Shown here: positions 9,345 to 19,881 of the stretch, piece after piece
Layout: every line of letters starts with the position of its first letter
Position numbering within the stretch: position 1 is the stretch's first letter
Assembly (NCBI GenBank): GCA_030849465.1
Contig: JARVLF010000001.1
Coordinates: forward strand, 248,001 to 312,000
Origin: Moesziomyces globuligerus
Lineage: Eukaryota; Basidiomycota; Ustilaginomycetes; Ustilaginales; Ustilaginaceae
Direction: 5' to 3'
DNA: 64,000 nucleotides
Position numbers and translations under genes: made by a program
Notes under the pieces: generated by a model
Told to the model about the DNA's origin: nothing
The model's database searches: none
What the model saw: only the letters and a program-made list of their open reading frames with translations

Positions 9345-11543
9345 TCAGTTGTCTGCAGTACCAAACGCGGGACCACTGGCCTGAGCAGCGGTGGCATCAG
9401 CGTTTTGACCGCCGTCCTCGTCTCCTGGCCAGTCATCCTCCTTGAGAAAGGCGCAGATGACGGTTCGCCCGCCGAACTGCCTGCCTGCGATGGCCTTGAG
9501 TGCATTGGCGCACTGATCCGTTTCACCGTATCGCACATAGACGCGGCCGACGCCTTCGCGCTCGCTTGGCTTGTCGCCCGCTGACGAGGCATTTGCAGCA
9601 TCGTCGTCCTGGTTGCGCTTCCACTGCTGCGCAGCCGCACCCTTGCTCTCCTTGGCAGGCCGCGGCACACGCACGTCCGTCACAGCACCGTACTTGGTGC
9701 ACTCTTCGCGGATATCCTCGACAATGTCTGCGTACTCGTCATCGTCCTGCAGCTCCTCAGGCGTCACCATGTTGAGCATGACCATGCACGATGTCGGCTC
9801 GCCAGCATCGCCACCGGCGCCGGCGAATTGCTGCACGGAGCTCGGCATACCCGCGCCGCCCAGCGCGCCCGCGTTGGCGCCGGAAGCCGCGATAGCCAAC
9901 GCCTTCTTCTCGCTGCCGACACTCGCGCGTTGGACCACGAGATTGCGGTCGCCCAGCTCCATCCCGTTGAGGCCCTGGCACGCCAGGTCGGTGAGTGCGG
10001 TGTCGACGTACTCGCAGAAAGCGAAGCCTTTGGACACACCGGTAGCCGTGTCCTTGACCAGATTGAACGAGCGCAGCTCGCCAAATGCCTGGAGGAGCTC
10101 GATGACCTGATCGTCGGAGAGGTAGGTCGGCAAGCCACCGACAAAGATCTTGAAGGCGGAGTCGGGAACGTTGGTACTGATCACACCGGGAACGTGGATG
10201 CTGGACGGCGGGCGCACGTCCGGGCCGGTATAGTCCTTGGGGCGACGGATTTTGAGCGACTGACCCTGGAAGACGATGCCATCGAAAGACATGGCATTGG
10301 TCGCCTCGTCAGGATGGCGGAACTCGACAAAGGCGTAGCCCTTGTCCACGTTGACCTGCGCCGAGACAGCCGGCTCGCCGGGCTCGAGGCCCAGTTTGAG
10401 CTTCAGCATCTGCTCGTTGAAAAAGGCCACCATGCTCGGCTCGTTGGCTTGGTGGGTGATGTTGCCGACGTAAAGTCGGCGCGCCTGTCGACTGCTGTCT
10501 CGAGCCGCCAGTTCGGCAGGAGAAGGTCCGTGATTGTGCGAAGGCGGATGGCCCATGGTATCGTGCGGGAACTGTCCCGGGAAAGGAGGTGCGTGGCCAT
10601 GTGGCCCTTGCTGCGCCCGTGAATACTGCTGTCCATCATGCTGAGACATGCCGGGGTGCTGCTGATGGTCATTGTGAGGCGGATAGGGCTGTCTAGAATG
10701 CATCGGATGCGAAGGCATTGGGCCTCCACGGTGAGGATGAATGGGTTGGCCGCCCATGTGGACGGGCGGCAGTGGCAGCCCGACTCCGGGAGGCACGCCC
10801 GGTCCGTTGACGCCGAGGTTGACGGGCGGCATTCCAACGAGCCTGGTCTGGCCGGGGATACCGAAGAGGCCCGTTGCCTTTGCAGCCAGCGCACTGCTGC
10901 CTTCGAAACCAGGTGCCGGAATGTCCCACTTGGACTTGGGCCTGGGTCGCTGGCTGATGCGGATGGTGCCTTCGGGCGTCGGACTGCGGCGCATGGATGG
11001 ACTACCGTCGCGGGCATCGGCACTTCGCCAGTCGCCACCACGGCCTCGACCGCCTCGTTCGCGCGAGTAGTAGTCATCGTCATCGTATCGCGAACGCTCT
11101 CGGCGAGCGGGGTAGCGGTCATCGCGATCACGGTCGCGCCTGTAGGAGTAGTTGTCCCGGCCGTACCGGCCATCCCTCCCGTCTCGAGAGCCCCTGCTCC
11201 CTCCGTAGTAGTCGTCATCTCTCCTTCTGCGGCGGCGGTCTTCGTCATCGTGGTGGCGATCGGATCGCTCTCGATTGCGGTCATCGTGATGCGACTTGTG
11301 AGGGTAACGGTCGTGCTCGTCGCGGTCGTCCGCGTCGCGTCGCTTGCGGGAGCTCGAAGCTGCGCTGCGATCCTCTTCGTAGGCGTCCCTACCCGATCGA
11401 CGGTCCCTGCGGTCTCTCTCGCGTTCGCGGTCGTGGTCATGGTCTCGATCGCGGTGTCGTGCCGAGGAGCTGTGGCGGTCCTCGGCCTTGCCGCGCACTT
11501 CGTCCTCGATGCCCGCCAGGAAGGCATCGGCAGAGTCGACCAT
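9345..11543 (-). CDS. U2AF2: Splicing factor U2AF large subunit (U2AF65)
   Basis: Recognises the polypyrimidine tract at 3' splice sites and recruits U2 snRNP in the nucleus. The 732-residue intronless protein shows the full U2AF65 plan. An N-terminal Arg-rich region full of RD, RDR and RS dipeptides spans about 25-195. A U2AF ligand motif KWDIPAPGFEG has its key Trp at 206 and is the docking site for the small subunit. A Pro/His/Gly-rich linker follows, then RRM1 (about 355-438, RRLYVGNI and KGYAFVEF), RRM2 (about 464-542, FKIFVGGLP and KGFAFCEY) and a C-terminal UHM with the RQF signature. The open frame begins six codons earlier with GTG. The first ATG is at 11543 and is taken as the start. 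It is longer than human U2AF65 (475 residues), mostly from the N-terminal region. Prp40 starts head to head 494 bp away. Confidence 0.97.
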   Translation of the reverse strand: MVDSADAFLAGIEDEVRGKAEDRHSSSARHRDRDHDHDRERERDRRDRRSGRDAYEEDRSAASSSRKRRDADDRDEHDRYPHKSHHDDRNRERSDRHHDDEDRRRRRRDDDYYGGSRGSRDGRDGRYGRDNYSYRRDRDRDDRYPARRERSRYDDDDYYSRERGGRGRGGDWRSADARDGSPSMRRSPTPEGTIRISQRPRPKSKWDIPAPGFEGSSALAAKATGLFGIPGQTRLVGMPPVNLGVNGPGVPPGVGLPLPPVHMGGQPIHPHRGGPMPSHPMHSRQPYPPHNDHQQHPGMSQHDGQQYSRAQQGPHGHAPPFPGQFPHDTMGHPPSHNHGPSPAELAARDSSRQARRLYVGNITHQANEPSMVAFFNEQMLKLKLGLEPGEPAVSAQVNVDKGYAFVEFRHPDEATNAMSFDGIVFQGQSLKIRRPKDYTGPDVRPPSSIHVPGVISTNVPDSAFKIFVGGLPTYLSDDQVIELLQAFGELRSFNLVKDTATGVSKGFAFCEYVDTALTDLACQGLNGMELGDRNLVVQRASVGSEKKALAIAASGANAGALGGAGMPSSVQQFAGAGGDAGEPTSCMVMLNMVTPEELQDDDEYADIVEDIREECTKYGAVTDVRVPRPAKESKGAAAQQWKRNQDDDAANASSAGDKPSEREGVGRVYVRYGETDQCANALKAIAGRQFGGRTVICAFLKEDDWPGDEDGGQNADATAAQASGPAFGTADN

Positions 11544-12037
11544 GATGATGCGCTTCTTCACAGCACACGGAGCTGTCGGGATGGAGCCGAATACGGATGC
11601 GTTGAAAGCGGAATCGAGACGGCGAGTCGGTGGATGTGCGTGATGGAAGATGCTTCAAACCCCTGCAGGTGCGGATGGAACGTTTCGGCTCGAGTCCACA
11701 AAATTCCACCTTTGAGTCGTCAGACCGGGTGGATTTCTTCGCCTCCCGAATTCCGGAACCAAGGATTCGACAGGGTCCGCGCTCGAGCGATGCAGAGCAT
11801 CAAGGCAGCTCGAAAGCTGAATCTGGAGGGAATTCCAACTCTGGTCTTTCGGAAGAGCCGCGCCCCTGGTCACTTTCCCTCCCTCATCCGCAGTCTCGAT
11901 CAGCGGCCCTGCTTCTACATCTCTTCAGCATCCCTGGGCTCATCAAGTGGCGGATCTCAAGCCCCGGCTCCAGCCACAGTCCAGCTCAGCATCACCGCGT
12001 AGCGGCTCGGATCTGAGCGCATCGACACCGAACAGCC
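11544..12037. promoter_or_regulatory. Shared divergent promoter of U2AF65 and Prp40
   Basis: The 494 bp between two divergent start codons must carry both promoters and both 5' leaders. No clear TATA box is visible on either strand. The arrangement suggests, but does not prove, coordinated expression of two factors that act in the same early splicing complex. Confidence 0.6.
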
Positions 12038-14056
12038 ATGTCGAATTCCGCAGCCGTGTGGACAGAACACCGCACGCCCGAGGGGCGACCGTATTGGTAT
12101 CACACCCATGAGCGACGCTCAGTATGGGAGAAGCCATCCGAGCTAAAGACAGCGCGGGAGCGCGCGCTCGAAGCTACGCCATGGAAGGAGTACAAGTCGG
12201 GCGACCGATCCTACTACGTGCACAGCGTCACCAAGCAGTCCACCTGGACACTGCCTGCAGAGCTCAAGCAGATCCTCGATCAGTATCCGGTGGACGGTCC
12301 GGCCGTGGCCTCCGCCTCCCACGCGCCACCTGCCTATGGCGGCAACGCGCAGTCGCCTGCTATGGCACAGTCGCCTGTCAACGGCGCGCCAAGCCCAGCT
12401 CCGGCCACGGGGCATAGATCGCCGCACGGCTCGACACCTCTGTCCACCAGGACTCCAGGCGCCCTTTCTCCCAATGCAGGGACACGTGGAGGATCCAACT
12501 TTGGAGCGCAAGCGTCTGGGCATGCTTCGGGATCCAACACGCCTCTTGCGGGCTCGGCGGCATCTCCACCCAATCCCGCAGGGTCCGCACGGGGACCGAC
12601 CACACTGCAGACCATGTCCGGCGTGACGGAGCTCAACTTCAAGGGCGATAAGGAGGCGGCGGAAGCGGCCTTTATCCAGCTGCTCGAGCAAACGGGCGTC
12701 GACGTCGACTGGACGTGGGAAACGACGATGCGAAGTATCATCACCAATCCGCTCTACAAGGCGCTCAAGACGATCGCAGAGCGCAAGGCCGCGTTCCACA
12801 AGCATATCGATGCCCTCCGTCGCAAGCGTGCCGAAGAGGCAGCCGCGCGGCTGGAGCAGCTCAAGCCGCAGTTCCGCATGCTCCTCGACGGCGATGCGCG
12901 CATCAAGAGCTACTCGAGCTTCGCCACCGCCAAGAAGCTCCTCGGCGACACTGCGGTGTGGAAGCAGGCCGACTCGGACAAAGAGGCCCAGGCGGTCTTC
13001 ACGGCGGCGATGACCGACAGGCGGCAGGCGGAGCGGGAGGCCGAGGAGAAGCTGCGCACACGCAACAAGGAGATGCTTCTGGCGCTGCTCAAGACGTTTG
13101 AAGCCGACGTCTTCACGCGCTGGCGCGACGCACACCGCACCATCCTCGAGTCGCAGGAGTACACTGAGGACGCGCATCTTGGCGAGATGGACATGGCCGA
13201 CATGCTCGCCGTCTTCGAGGAGCTCATCGAGTCGATCGAGAAGGACGCCGAGGCAGCGAAGCGAGCCGAAGCCGAGGCGAGGCGGAGGAAGGAGAGACAG
13301 AACAGGGATGCGTTCCGTGCGCTGTTGCGCAAGTTGCAGGCTGAGGGTAAAATCCGCGCGCGCTCCACCTGGGGCGAGGTGTTCCCGCTCCTGAAGGACC
13401 ATGATGACTTCCTGCGTGCCGTGGGCCAGCCGGGCTCTACGCCGCTCGAGATGTTTTTTGACCTCGTCGACGATCTGGACCAGGAGCTGGAGCGTCAGAC
13501 TGCCGATGCGCTTCAGCACGCTTCCAAATCCGGCCATCAGGTGACGCCTACAACCACGCAGGCTGAGTTTCTCGCCTGGACCGCGGCGTCGGGCGTGCCC
13601 GAGCCTACGCTGCGTCAGATTTACTCGGAGCTCGTCGCGTATCTAGCTGAGGAGCAAGAGCGCAAGGCTGCCGAAGAACGGCGCCGACTGGAGCGTAAGC
13701 ATCGCCATCGCATCGAAGACTTACGCTATGCGCTCAAGAAGCTCGACCCTGCGCTCGACCTCGATGCGAGCTTCGAGACCATCCGCCCGCGCCTCAGCGA
13801 GCTCGTCGAGTACAAAGACGCGCTGGCTGAAGACGAGCGGATCCCGGAGTGGGCTTGGGACAAGTTCGTCCGCCGTCAGCAGGAGAAACTAGCCGAAGGT
13901 GACCGTCCCGACTCGGACTCGAGAAAACGCAAGGAGCCACCCACACTCACGGGGCCACTGGCTTCCGAAGCGGCAGCGGACCAGCATTCCGCAACAGCCC
14001 AGCCAAAACGCGTCCGCAGAGACGACGAATCCGAGCCAGAAGAAGGCGAGGTCTAG
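12038..14056 (+). CDS. PRP40: Pre-mRNA-processing factor Prp40 (WW and FF domains)
   Basis: A U1 snRNP-associated factor that bridges the 5' splice site to branch-point proteins. The 672-residue intronless protein starts with two WW domains. WW1 covers about 8-36 (VWTEHRTPEGRPYWY and VWEKPSE). WW2 covers about 48-75 (PWKEYKSGDRSYYV and TWTLPAEL). A Ser/Pro/Ala-rich linker runs to about 190. A series of FF-type helical domains follows over about 200-590, rich in charged coiled segments and with conserved Trp/Phe pairs such as DWTWETTM. The C-terminus is acidic and basic mixed, ending in EPEEGEV. Length is close to yeast Prp40 (583) with a longer linker. It is convergent with the PP2A subunit gene, 274 bp from stop to stop. 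Confidence 0.95.
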   Translation: MSNSAAVWTEHRTPEGRPYWYHTHERRSVWEKPSELKTARERALEATPWKEYKSGDRSYYVHSVTKQSTWTLPAELKQILDQYPVDGPAVASASHAPPAYGGNAQSPAMAQSPVNGAPSPAPATGHRSPHGSTPLSTRTPGALSPNAGTRGGSNFGAQASGHASGSNTPLAGSAASPPNPAGSARGPTTLQTMSGVTELNFKGDKEAAEAAFIQLLEQTGVDVDWTWETTMRSIITNPLYKALKTIAERKAAFHKHIDALRRKRAEEAAARLEQLKPQFRMLLDGDARIKSYSSFATAKKLLGDTAVWKQADSDKEAQAVFTAAMTDRRQAEREAEEKLRTRNKEMLLALLKTFEADVFTRWRDAHRTILESQEYTEDAHLGEMDMADMLAVFEELIESIEKDAEAAKRAEAEARRRKERQNRDAFRALLRKLQAEGKIRARSTWGEVFPLLKDHDDFLRAVGQPGSTPLEMFFDLVDDLDQELERQTADALQHASKSGHQVTPTTTQAEFLAWTAASGVPEPTLRQIYSELVAYLAEEQERKAAEERRRLERKHRHRIEDLRYALKKLDPALDLDASFETIRPRLSELVEYKDALAEDERIPEWAWDKFVRRQQEKLAEGDRPDSDSRKRKEPPTLTGPLASEAAADQHSATAQPKRVRRDDESEPEEGEV

Positions 14057-14330
14057 CCCGTCCCACTTCTCGGGATCACACAATGTACCCATCCTCCAAT
14101 GCAGCAATGGCATCCGAGGTCTTGACCCAACAGGGCCGGTGAAGAGAGATCGCAGATTCACGACAGAGGGCGAGAGAGAGACAGAGTAGTACATGGGGTC
14201 TGAGGTAGCGATGCACGGAAACAGGGAAGCCGCGCCGTGCAAGCTGCGTGCGGGAGAGACGGCTTCCAGATGTGGGGGGCGGGGGGGAGCGTGTGCAAAG
14301 GAAGCCACGGGAGGTGCAGAGGTCAGATGC

Positions 14331-16275
14331 TCACGCCATGGGGATGCCTGCCGGGTTGTTTGCGGAGAAGATGAAGAGGTTGTTGGTGGCGGCGATGGCG
14401 ATGGTGTTCTCGCGCGGGTGATAGCTGGCGTGCAGGATCTTCTTGTTAAAGTCCGGGTTCTCGAGGTTGACCTGGCCTGGTGCGCCGAGCGTGTTGTTGG
14501 CGCCCTTGTTGCCCTTCTTGCCGGCGCCGGCCATGCGCTTGGCCTTGAACGCCGACTTGTCGGCCTGCAGCACCACATCCGAGCTGTCGTCCTTGTCAAA
14601 GACGTGGAAGTAGTTGTTGTAGCTGCCCGTGAGCACCTTCTTGCCATCGGGACCCCAGAGCGCCTCGAACTTGTCGAAGATGCAGTCGTTCTCGTACAGG
14701 TCGCACAGCTTGGAGCGCAGGTGATCGTGGATGGGGATCGTCTTGACCGGCTTGTTGTCCATGTTGACGTCCCAGATCTTGAGCGTGAGGTAGTCGCGCG
14801 AGAGGATGTAGCGGCCATCGCGGCTGAACTTGACGTCCGATATGCTGCTGATGATCTCGCTGAAGAACGACTTGGTCGACGGATCCTCCTCCTCCTCAAA
14901 CTGCTTGGCGTGTGCGTCGCACAGCGCCGAGTCTCGCATGTCGGCCAGCTTGATGGTGCCCTTGGAACTCGAGTAGACAAACTGGTTGCAGTGGATCGGG
15001 TGGAATTCGGCGGCCGTGATGACCTCTGTCAGCTCCTCCATATTGACAGGCTTGATGTCGACAATGTCTAAGCACGCCGAGGCGGACAAGCAAGGGAGCA
15101 GCAGAAGGTGTCAGAGCATGACATGGCAGACAAGGTCGGAAGGACGAGCAGGAGCACGTGCACAAGTGCACGAGGCGCCGCCCGCTACAGAAACAACTTA
15201 CTGAAGCTTTGATCGCTGATGTTGAGGTTCCAGAGGTTGATGCGCAGGTCATCTGCACTGATGTACGTCTCGCCGTCCGAATTGACAGAGACCGAGTTGA
15301 TGTGATACGCATGAGCATTGGCGTAAATCTTCCTTGGCACAGCGGCGATGATGGTGTCGACAGGAGTGAGACGGGGCAGACGCAGACCGATGCCACTGCC
15401 GGGGACTGGTGTGGGGATGGGCAGTAGCGACGGGTGGACGTCTGGATCACGCATCTGGCCATAGCCGGATTCGTTGTGGTTGTTCTCCGCTACCAGCTTG
15501 AGTGTCTTCTCGAAGACCTTCCAAAGCTTGATGGTCTTGTCTGCAGGATTGTGAGAGGACGCATGTCGAGCATTGATCAGTGGTCAGCTCGACTTGTTCT
15601 GGCCGTTTCTTTCGAGGAACGGCTCGTACTGAGGTGGGGTATGCTGCTTACCGTTTGTGCTGAGCAAGAAGTGGGCGGCGTTTTGCCTTCTGCACCACTT
15701 GATCTTGTTGATCTTCTCTTCGATCTCGAGCGACTTGAGGTAGTCGAATTCGGGTTCGTGGGACTGGAACTCGGTGTGGAACTTGTACTCGCACCCCTTT
15801 TTCTGTATGTCGCGTGGCCAAGTAGGAGATCGACGTTTCGGTCAGACTATGCCATCGCAGGTGAAGACCGCTTAGTCAGGTGAGGGAGCAGGGAGAAAAC
15901 TTACGGAGTCGTTGCGCTCGAAGAGGACGACTCGGCCACCCTTATCACCCGTGGCTAAGTAGTCTCCGGTGTGGTCGAATTCGACAGTCGAGATGATGTC
16001 GGCTGTGCGAGTCACGAGGGCGAAGACGGAGACGGAGACAGAGAGTGGAGAGCGAGAGCATTCGTCAGCGGGGTTGGTCCAGATGATCGGGGGCGTGCGG
16101 AAATGGGCGCAGCTAAGGGCATGGTCGATTTCGCGGCGAAGCGGGCGGCGTTCCAGCTTAGCAAGCCCTCGGTTGAGAACGATGACTTACCTTCGGTGAT
16201 CTCTTCGACTTCACCCTTGTCTCCGAAGCACTGGGCGAAGCGCCAGCCTCCAGAAGGGTCGCCGTCCTTCTCCAT
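14331..16275 (-). CDS. CDC55: PP2A regulatory subunit B55 / Cdc55 (five exons)
   Basis: A WD40 beta-propeller that targets protein phosphatase 2A to mitotic and morphogenetic substrates. Exons are 16275-16191, 16002-15905, 15802-15652, 15540-15202 and 15067-14331. Introns are 188, 102, 111 and 134 nt, each with a GTAAG donor and C/TAG acceptor. Joining them keeps frame and gives 469 residues. Diagnostic B55 blocks are continuous across the joins: [79 protein letters not shown] and [16 protein letters not shown]. The ATG at 16275 is the first that opens the conserved N-terminus. This is the most intron-rich gene in the window. I expect identification to be certain; only untranslated exons are unknown. 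Confidence 0.97.
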
Positions 16276-17953
16276 TATGCCGGGTTAAGGGTGGGATCGC
16301 GGGTCGGCCTATGTGAGTGTGCGAATGGGTTGTGACCGATTTGACCGGAACCAACAGAGAGGCGAAATCCGGATCGCAGACGGCGGTAGGGCGGCAGTTG
16401 CTGCGGGAGGGAGCAGCAAGATGTGATCACTGTCGCTATGCCACGAGTTTGGTGTCTAGGAGGGGATCGCGTGGCCGGATGCGCGGCTACCGGTCGCTCG
16501 TGCGTCGTAGATTCCGACACTGCAAGCACCTAGATCAAGCGCGTAGGAGCCTTTGGATGAAGCAGCAGCAGCAGCAGCAGCAGCGTCTGAAGTCCGGAGC
16601 GGTCGAGACGAAAAGTGCGGGTCCGAAGGGCGTGCTGTGTGCGCGGAGCGTGTGTCGGTTGGCGGAATGCTGGGGATTCGAGATTGCGAGTGAGTCGTGC
16701 AGGAACCCGAGTGCTTGGCCAGTTCGAGCTGGTGAGTGGTAGGGCTGCTGTGTGTCGAAAGTCGGGCGTGATTGTGCGACAGCGGCGGATGTCGAGTTTG
16801 CGACGAACGGAGGACAGGTGGATGTTTTTTTGCGATGGAGATGGTGGAGAGGGATGCGGCTGGGCTGGTGGAGGGCGATCCAAGTGAATGATTGGCCAGC
16901 CAGGTTTTTTGCCTGATCGGTCGGTGCAAATGCCAACGCAAATGGGCTCGTGCAGGCTCTCTCGTTCTCGCCCTTCGCGCCTATCGACCGTGAGGCTGTC
17001 CACGCTTGGCGCGGTCTCTGGATCGGCTGCCGCGTTCTCCAGCGCCATGCCAAAATACCCTCGAGATCGGGATTTCCGGCGCGGGGCGAGCGACGTTGCT
17101 GTGCTGTAATGCTGATCAGTGCAGCCAGCAACGACGCGCTCAACCGCGGGGCGGGTCCAGAGAGCCTCCTCTGGCCTTGGAAAATATTGTGCTGTAAAAA
17201 TGTCGACTTGGAGCTCCGCACACCGCGCTCTGCCGTGACTGAAGCTGCCTGAGTGGGTTGGTCGGGACAACACACACAAGAGTCGGGCACCATCCCTCCC
17301 GCTAGGCTCCCCCCCTGTCCGGGGAGACGGAACGATAGGACTCGATCCCATCGTCGTGCCCCCTTCGAAGGGGATCCACCGGCCCGAAGCACCGCCCACA
17401 ACTGTGAGCATCGAGCCTTGCAATTGCCAGGACAAGGGCTTGGCTTGGCCTCCTCAACTGGACGGCTGAAAATACTCGCGGTGACACCTTGTGGGACGAC
17501 CCTGTCAAGTGCGCACGGTTCACGTGTTCCTGTCATATTGTAGCTTCGCTTTAAAGGGTCATCCGCTCGCAACGACACTGTATGACGCCTCGCACATGCT
17601 CTGCTGGAAAACATGCTCAGACCGGGGTTCAAAGACGTCTGACGTATTTCGTTCTAGGTGGCACCTGGTAGCGTGCTTTCCGTATCTTCGGGCTAGCGTA
17701 ACATGCAGGCTCGAGCTTGATAGCATTTCTCCGCGAGATAAGTCACCCCTAAGAAGGATCAAAAAAGGGGGCCCAAAAATGACGAGGAAAAACACGATTT
17801 TGGCGCCAGAGTCGCGTAATTTAAACGCACGAGCCATGCACACGTTTCGCCTCAAGCAGCGATCTGGCTAGAGGGCTTCCTACCGAGCCCGATGGAGCCG
17901 ATTCCGATCTCCGTCATGAAGCGTTCGTGGACAGGGTCCCAGCAACGACCCAG
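16276..17953. other. Intergenic: CDC55 upstream region
   Basis: Nearly 1.7 kb without a supported gene. Frames of up to 365 codons on the minus strand are low-complexity, overlap in two frames and match nothing I know. The region carries an (AGC)8 microsatellite. It should hold the CDC55 promoter and leader and the 3' end of the copper-protein gene. Confidence 0.55.
16561..16584. repeat. (AGC)8 microsatellite
   Basis: Eight perfect AGC triplets about 290 bp upstream of the CDC55 start codon, probably in promoter or leader DNA. On the minus strand it would encode poly-Leu, but no credible protein surrounds it. Likely length-polymorphic between isolates. Confidence 0.85.
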
Positions 17954-18655
17954 CTAGATCGAGATCGACGCAAGAGCACCGGAAAGGAGTGCAGGCAACA
18001 CCAACAGACCCACCTGGGCCATTGGTGCGGCCATGTTGGCGCCGTTGGCCTTGGAACCGGCCGGTGTCGATGAGCTCGATGCCGAGCCGGTGCCAGTGGC
18101 GGACGAAGAGGCCGCCGGGGTGCTCGCGCTCGAGCTGGCGGCGGTCAGCGCATCGGTGCAGGTGATGTTTGCACCGACGCTCGCATCCGAGGTGAAGGTG
18201 ACGTCCGAGCACTGGTAGAGATGGCCGTGGGTCGGGCTGATGTACTCGACCATGAGGGTCGCATTCGTGCCGTCGGCGATGCGCACGTCGGGGACACTGA
18301 GGCTCGAGGCGTTCGCATGGATGCAGAACTCGCCCTGGCCTTTGATGGCAAGGTCCTGGCGCAGAGCAGGAATTGCAGCGCCGCTCGCGGTCTTGAGGAA
18401 CGACTCGGAGCTCGTGGGCACATCAAAGCTGATGTAGAAGTTGACGGTCGCAGTATCGTGGTGGCTGTCGATCTGAACAGGTCCGTTGCGGTAGTACCAT
18501 GCCTGGCGCGGCAGCGAGACGTTGTGGAAGCCACCGCAGAAGTTGTCGTCCTCCTTGTCCTCGTCGAATCCACGCGTCGTTGGGTAGTCCAGCGTGAAAT
18601 GCGCCGCAGCAGACGACGCAAGCGCCAGCATAGTCAAGGATAGCGCGAACTTCAT
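17954..18655 (-). CDS. GPI-anchored X325 / BIM1-like copper-binding protein
   Basis: A 233-residue surface protein. Residues 1-18 form a signal peptide ending SSAAA, so cleavage would leave His19 at the mature N-terminus (HFTLDYPTTRGF). A free N-terminal His is the core of the histidine-brace copper site shared by LPMOs and the X325 family. The segments DNFCGGFHN, GPVQIDSHHDTATV and the four or more Cys of the core fit X325/BIM1. A Ser/Ala/Thr-rich linker runs from about 165 to 205, followed by SKANGAN as a likely GPI attachment zone and a hydrophobic tail to the C-terminus. Known X325 members bind Cu(II) but do not cut polysaccharide, and Cryptococcus Bim1 aids copper uptake with Ctr1. Copper ligands beyond His19 are inferred. 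A Ctr-family gene lies 10 kb away. Confidence 0.85.
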   Translation of the reverse strand: MKFALSLTMLALASSAAAHFTLDYPTTRGFDEDKEDDNFCGGFHNVSLPRQAWYYRNGPVQIDSHHDTATVNFYISFDVPTSSESFLKTASGAAIPALRQDLAIKGQGEFCIHANASSLSVPDVRIADGTNATLMVEYISPTHGHLYQCSDVTFTSDASVGANITCTDALTAASSSASTPAASSSATGTGSASSSSTPAGSKANGANMAAPMAQVGLLVLPALLSGALASISI

Positions 18656-19881
18656 CTTGGGTTGTGTCTCCGTCGCAGCCGGGGTGCTAGGATAGGAGGA
18701 GAGCTTGGTGGGAGGTGAACGAGTAGGAGGGAATCCGGTCCGATTCTCTCGCCCTCATTCTGTCTATTTGAGGGAGGACACGCAATGCCAGCGGCTGCCG
18801 ACATGGCCGGGGCTGACGGAGCTGGGAGAGAGGCTGAACGGGCAGGCCGACCCGCGAGACGAGCTCGTGGCGGGGTGGCTCTGATCATGTGTTGCGTGGG
18901 TGTGGCGTGTGCCGCAGGTGGGAGCGGATGCAGCCTTAAAGTGAAACTGACACCGGACCTGCGGCTTGGAAAAGGCTCCGAGCGTGCTGGGACCTCTCAA
19001 ACGCGCGGCTGCCAACAAGCGGACACGGCGGCTCGAGCGCTCTTTCGTCCGCCGCTACCTCGGGAGTGCGAGAGCGTGGCGAGCATGGCGCAGGCGCTGG
19101 AGTGCCCGCTCGTTTCCAGCCGAAGCGAAGGGCTAGAAACGGGACCCTGCACGCCGGAACCTTCGCAGGGTTTCGCGAGGATCTGGACACAATCGAAGCA
19201 CAAAAAGGCGCCGAGATCGTCTAGCCGAGTCCAGGAAGCTCGTCAAGGGAGGCTTTCCGGCTCCTGTCTTCGCAGCGAACGAGTCACTGGTGCGGGCATA
19301 GCGGCGCCCACCTTCATCTTCCACCCGGTTCATCTTGAAGGAGAGAAGGCGCCATGGAGGCCAAGACCCTCAAACATGCTCCGCAGTAGCGGGCGAGCCC
19401 ACGTGTCGAAATTCACATGTAGGATGTTAGACCGAAAGAAGCACAGCACTCTTCAGATGACAAGACTTCGAGCAGAGAGAGTGTGGAGGCTGCGCAGAGT
19501 GATGTCACCTGGCCATGCGCCCGATGGCGGTTGCTCGCTCCCTCGACACCCCTCCGCCCCGGCTGGTCCATTCGAGGACCCTGAAGTGCCTCGACTGACT
19601 GATGCCGGTCGATCGACCGCGATGGCATCGGCTCTCTAGCCAAGCTGCATGCCGCAAGCGAGCCGAGTGTCCACTGGCAAACTCTCGACCCTGGCTTGCC
19701 GTGGTCCGGATTAGTAACACCCCGCTTCCGGACCCGCACGGTCGCTGGAATTGCCTCAGCTCATGCGAGAGCACGTCGGGAAGCATGCCGTCACCCTCTT
19801 GCATAAGGTCTCCTTCTATGCCACCTTCATCCTTGCTTCTTACCCACCACCATCACCATCACGTCGATTCTGATTGCCAAC
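18656..19881. other. Intergenic: shared upstream region of two divergent genes
   Basis: 1.2 kb between the copper-protein start (minus) and the small mitochondrial-type gene (plus). A 284-codon ATG frame at 18785-19639 on the plus strand has no domain, no hydrophobic pattern and random-looking composition, so it is not called. No canonical copper element TTTGCTC was found near 18656. Confidence 0.55.

Noticed and set aside
10638..12002. A 454-codon plus-strand frame opposite U2AF65
   Set aside because: Mirror frame of the Arg/Asp repeat region. No domain, and it would cover the shared promoter.
12143..13537. A 464-codon minus-strand frame opposite PRP40
   Set aside because: Antisense to a secure gene. 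The Leu/Arg/Glu-rich text is a shadow of the coiled FF region.
14193..15071. A 292-codon plus-strand frame opposite CDC55
   Set aside because: Antisense to a well-supported WD40 exon; Val/Leu/Asp-rich mirror composition.
16535..17632. Minus-strand frames of 301 and 365 codons upstream of CDC55
   Set aside because: They overlap in two frames, are driven partly by the AGC repeat and resemble nothing known.
18656..18900. Possible copper-response elements (TTTGCTC or GCTG-type) upstream of the X325-like gene
   Set aside because: No exact TTTGCTC was found here or near the Ctr and oxidase starts. GCTG occurrences do not fit the longer fission-yeast consensus.
18785..19639. A 284-codon ATG frame on the plus strand
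   Set aside because: Composition is random, with no hydrophobic pattern, domain or conserved motif. It overlaps a probable promoter.
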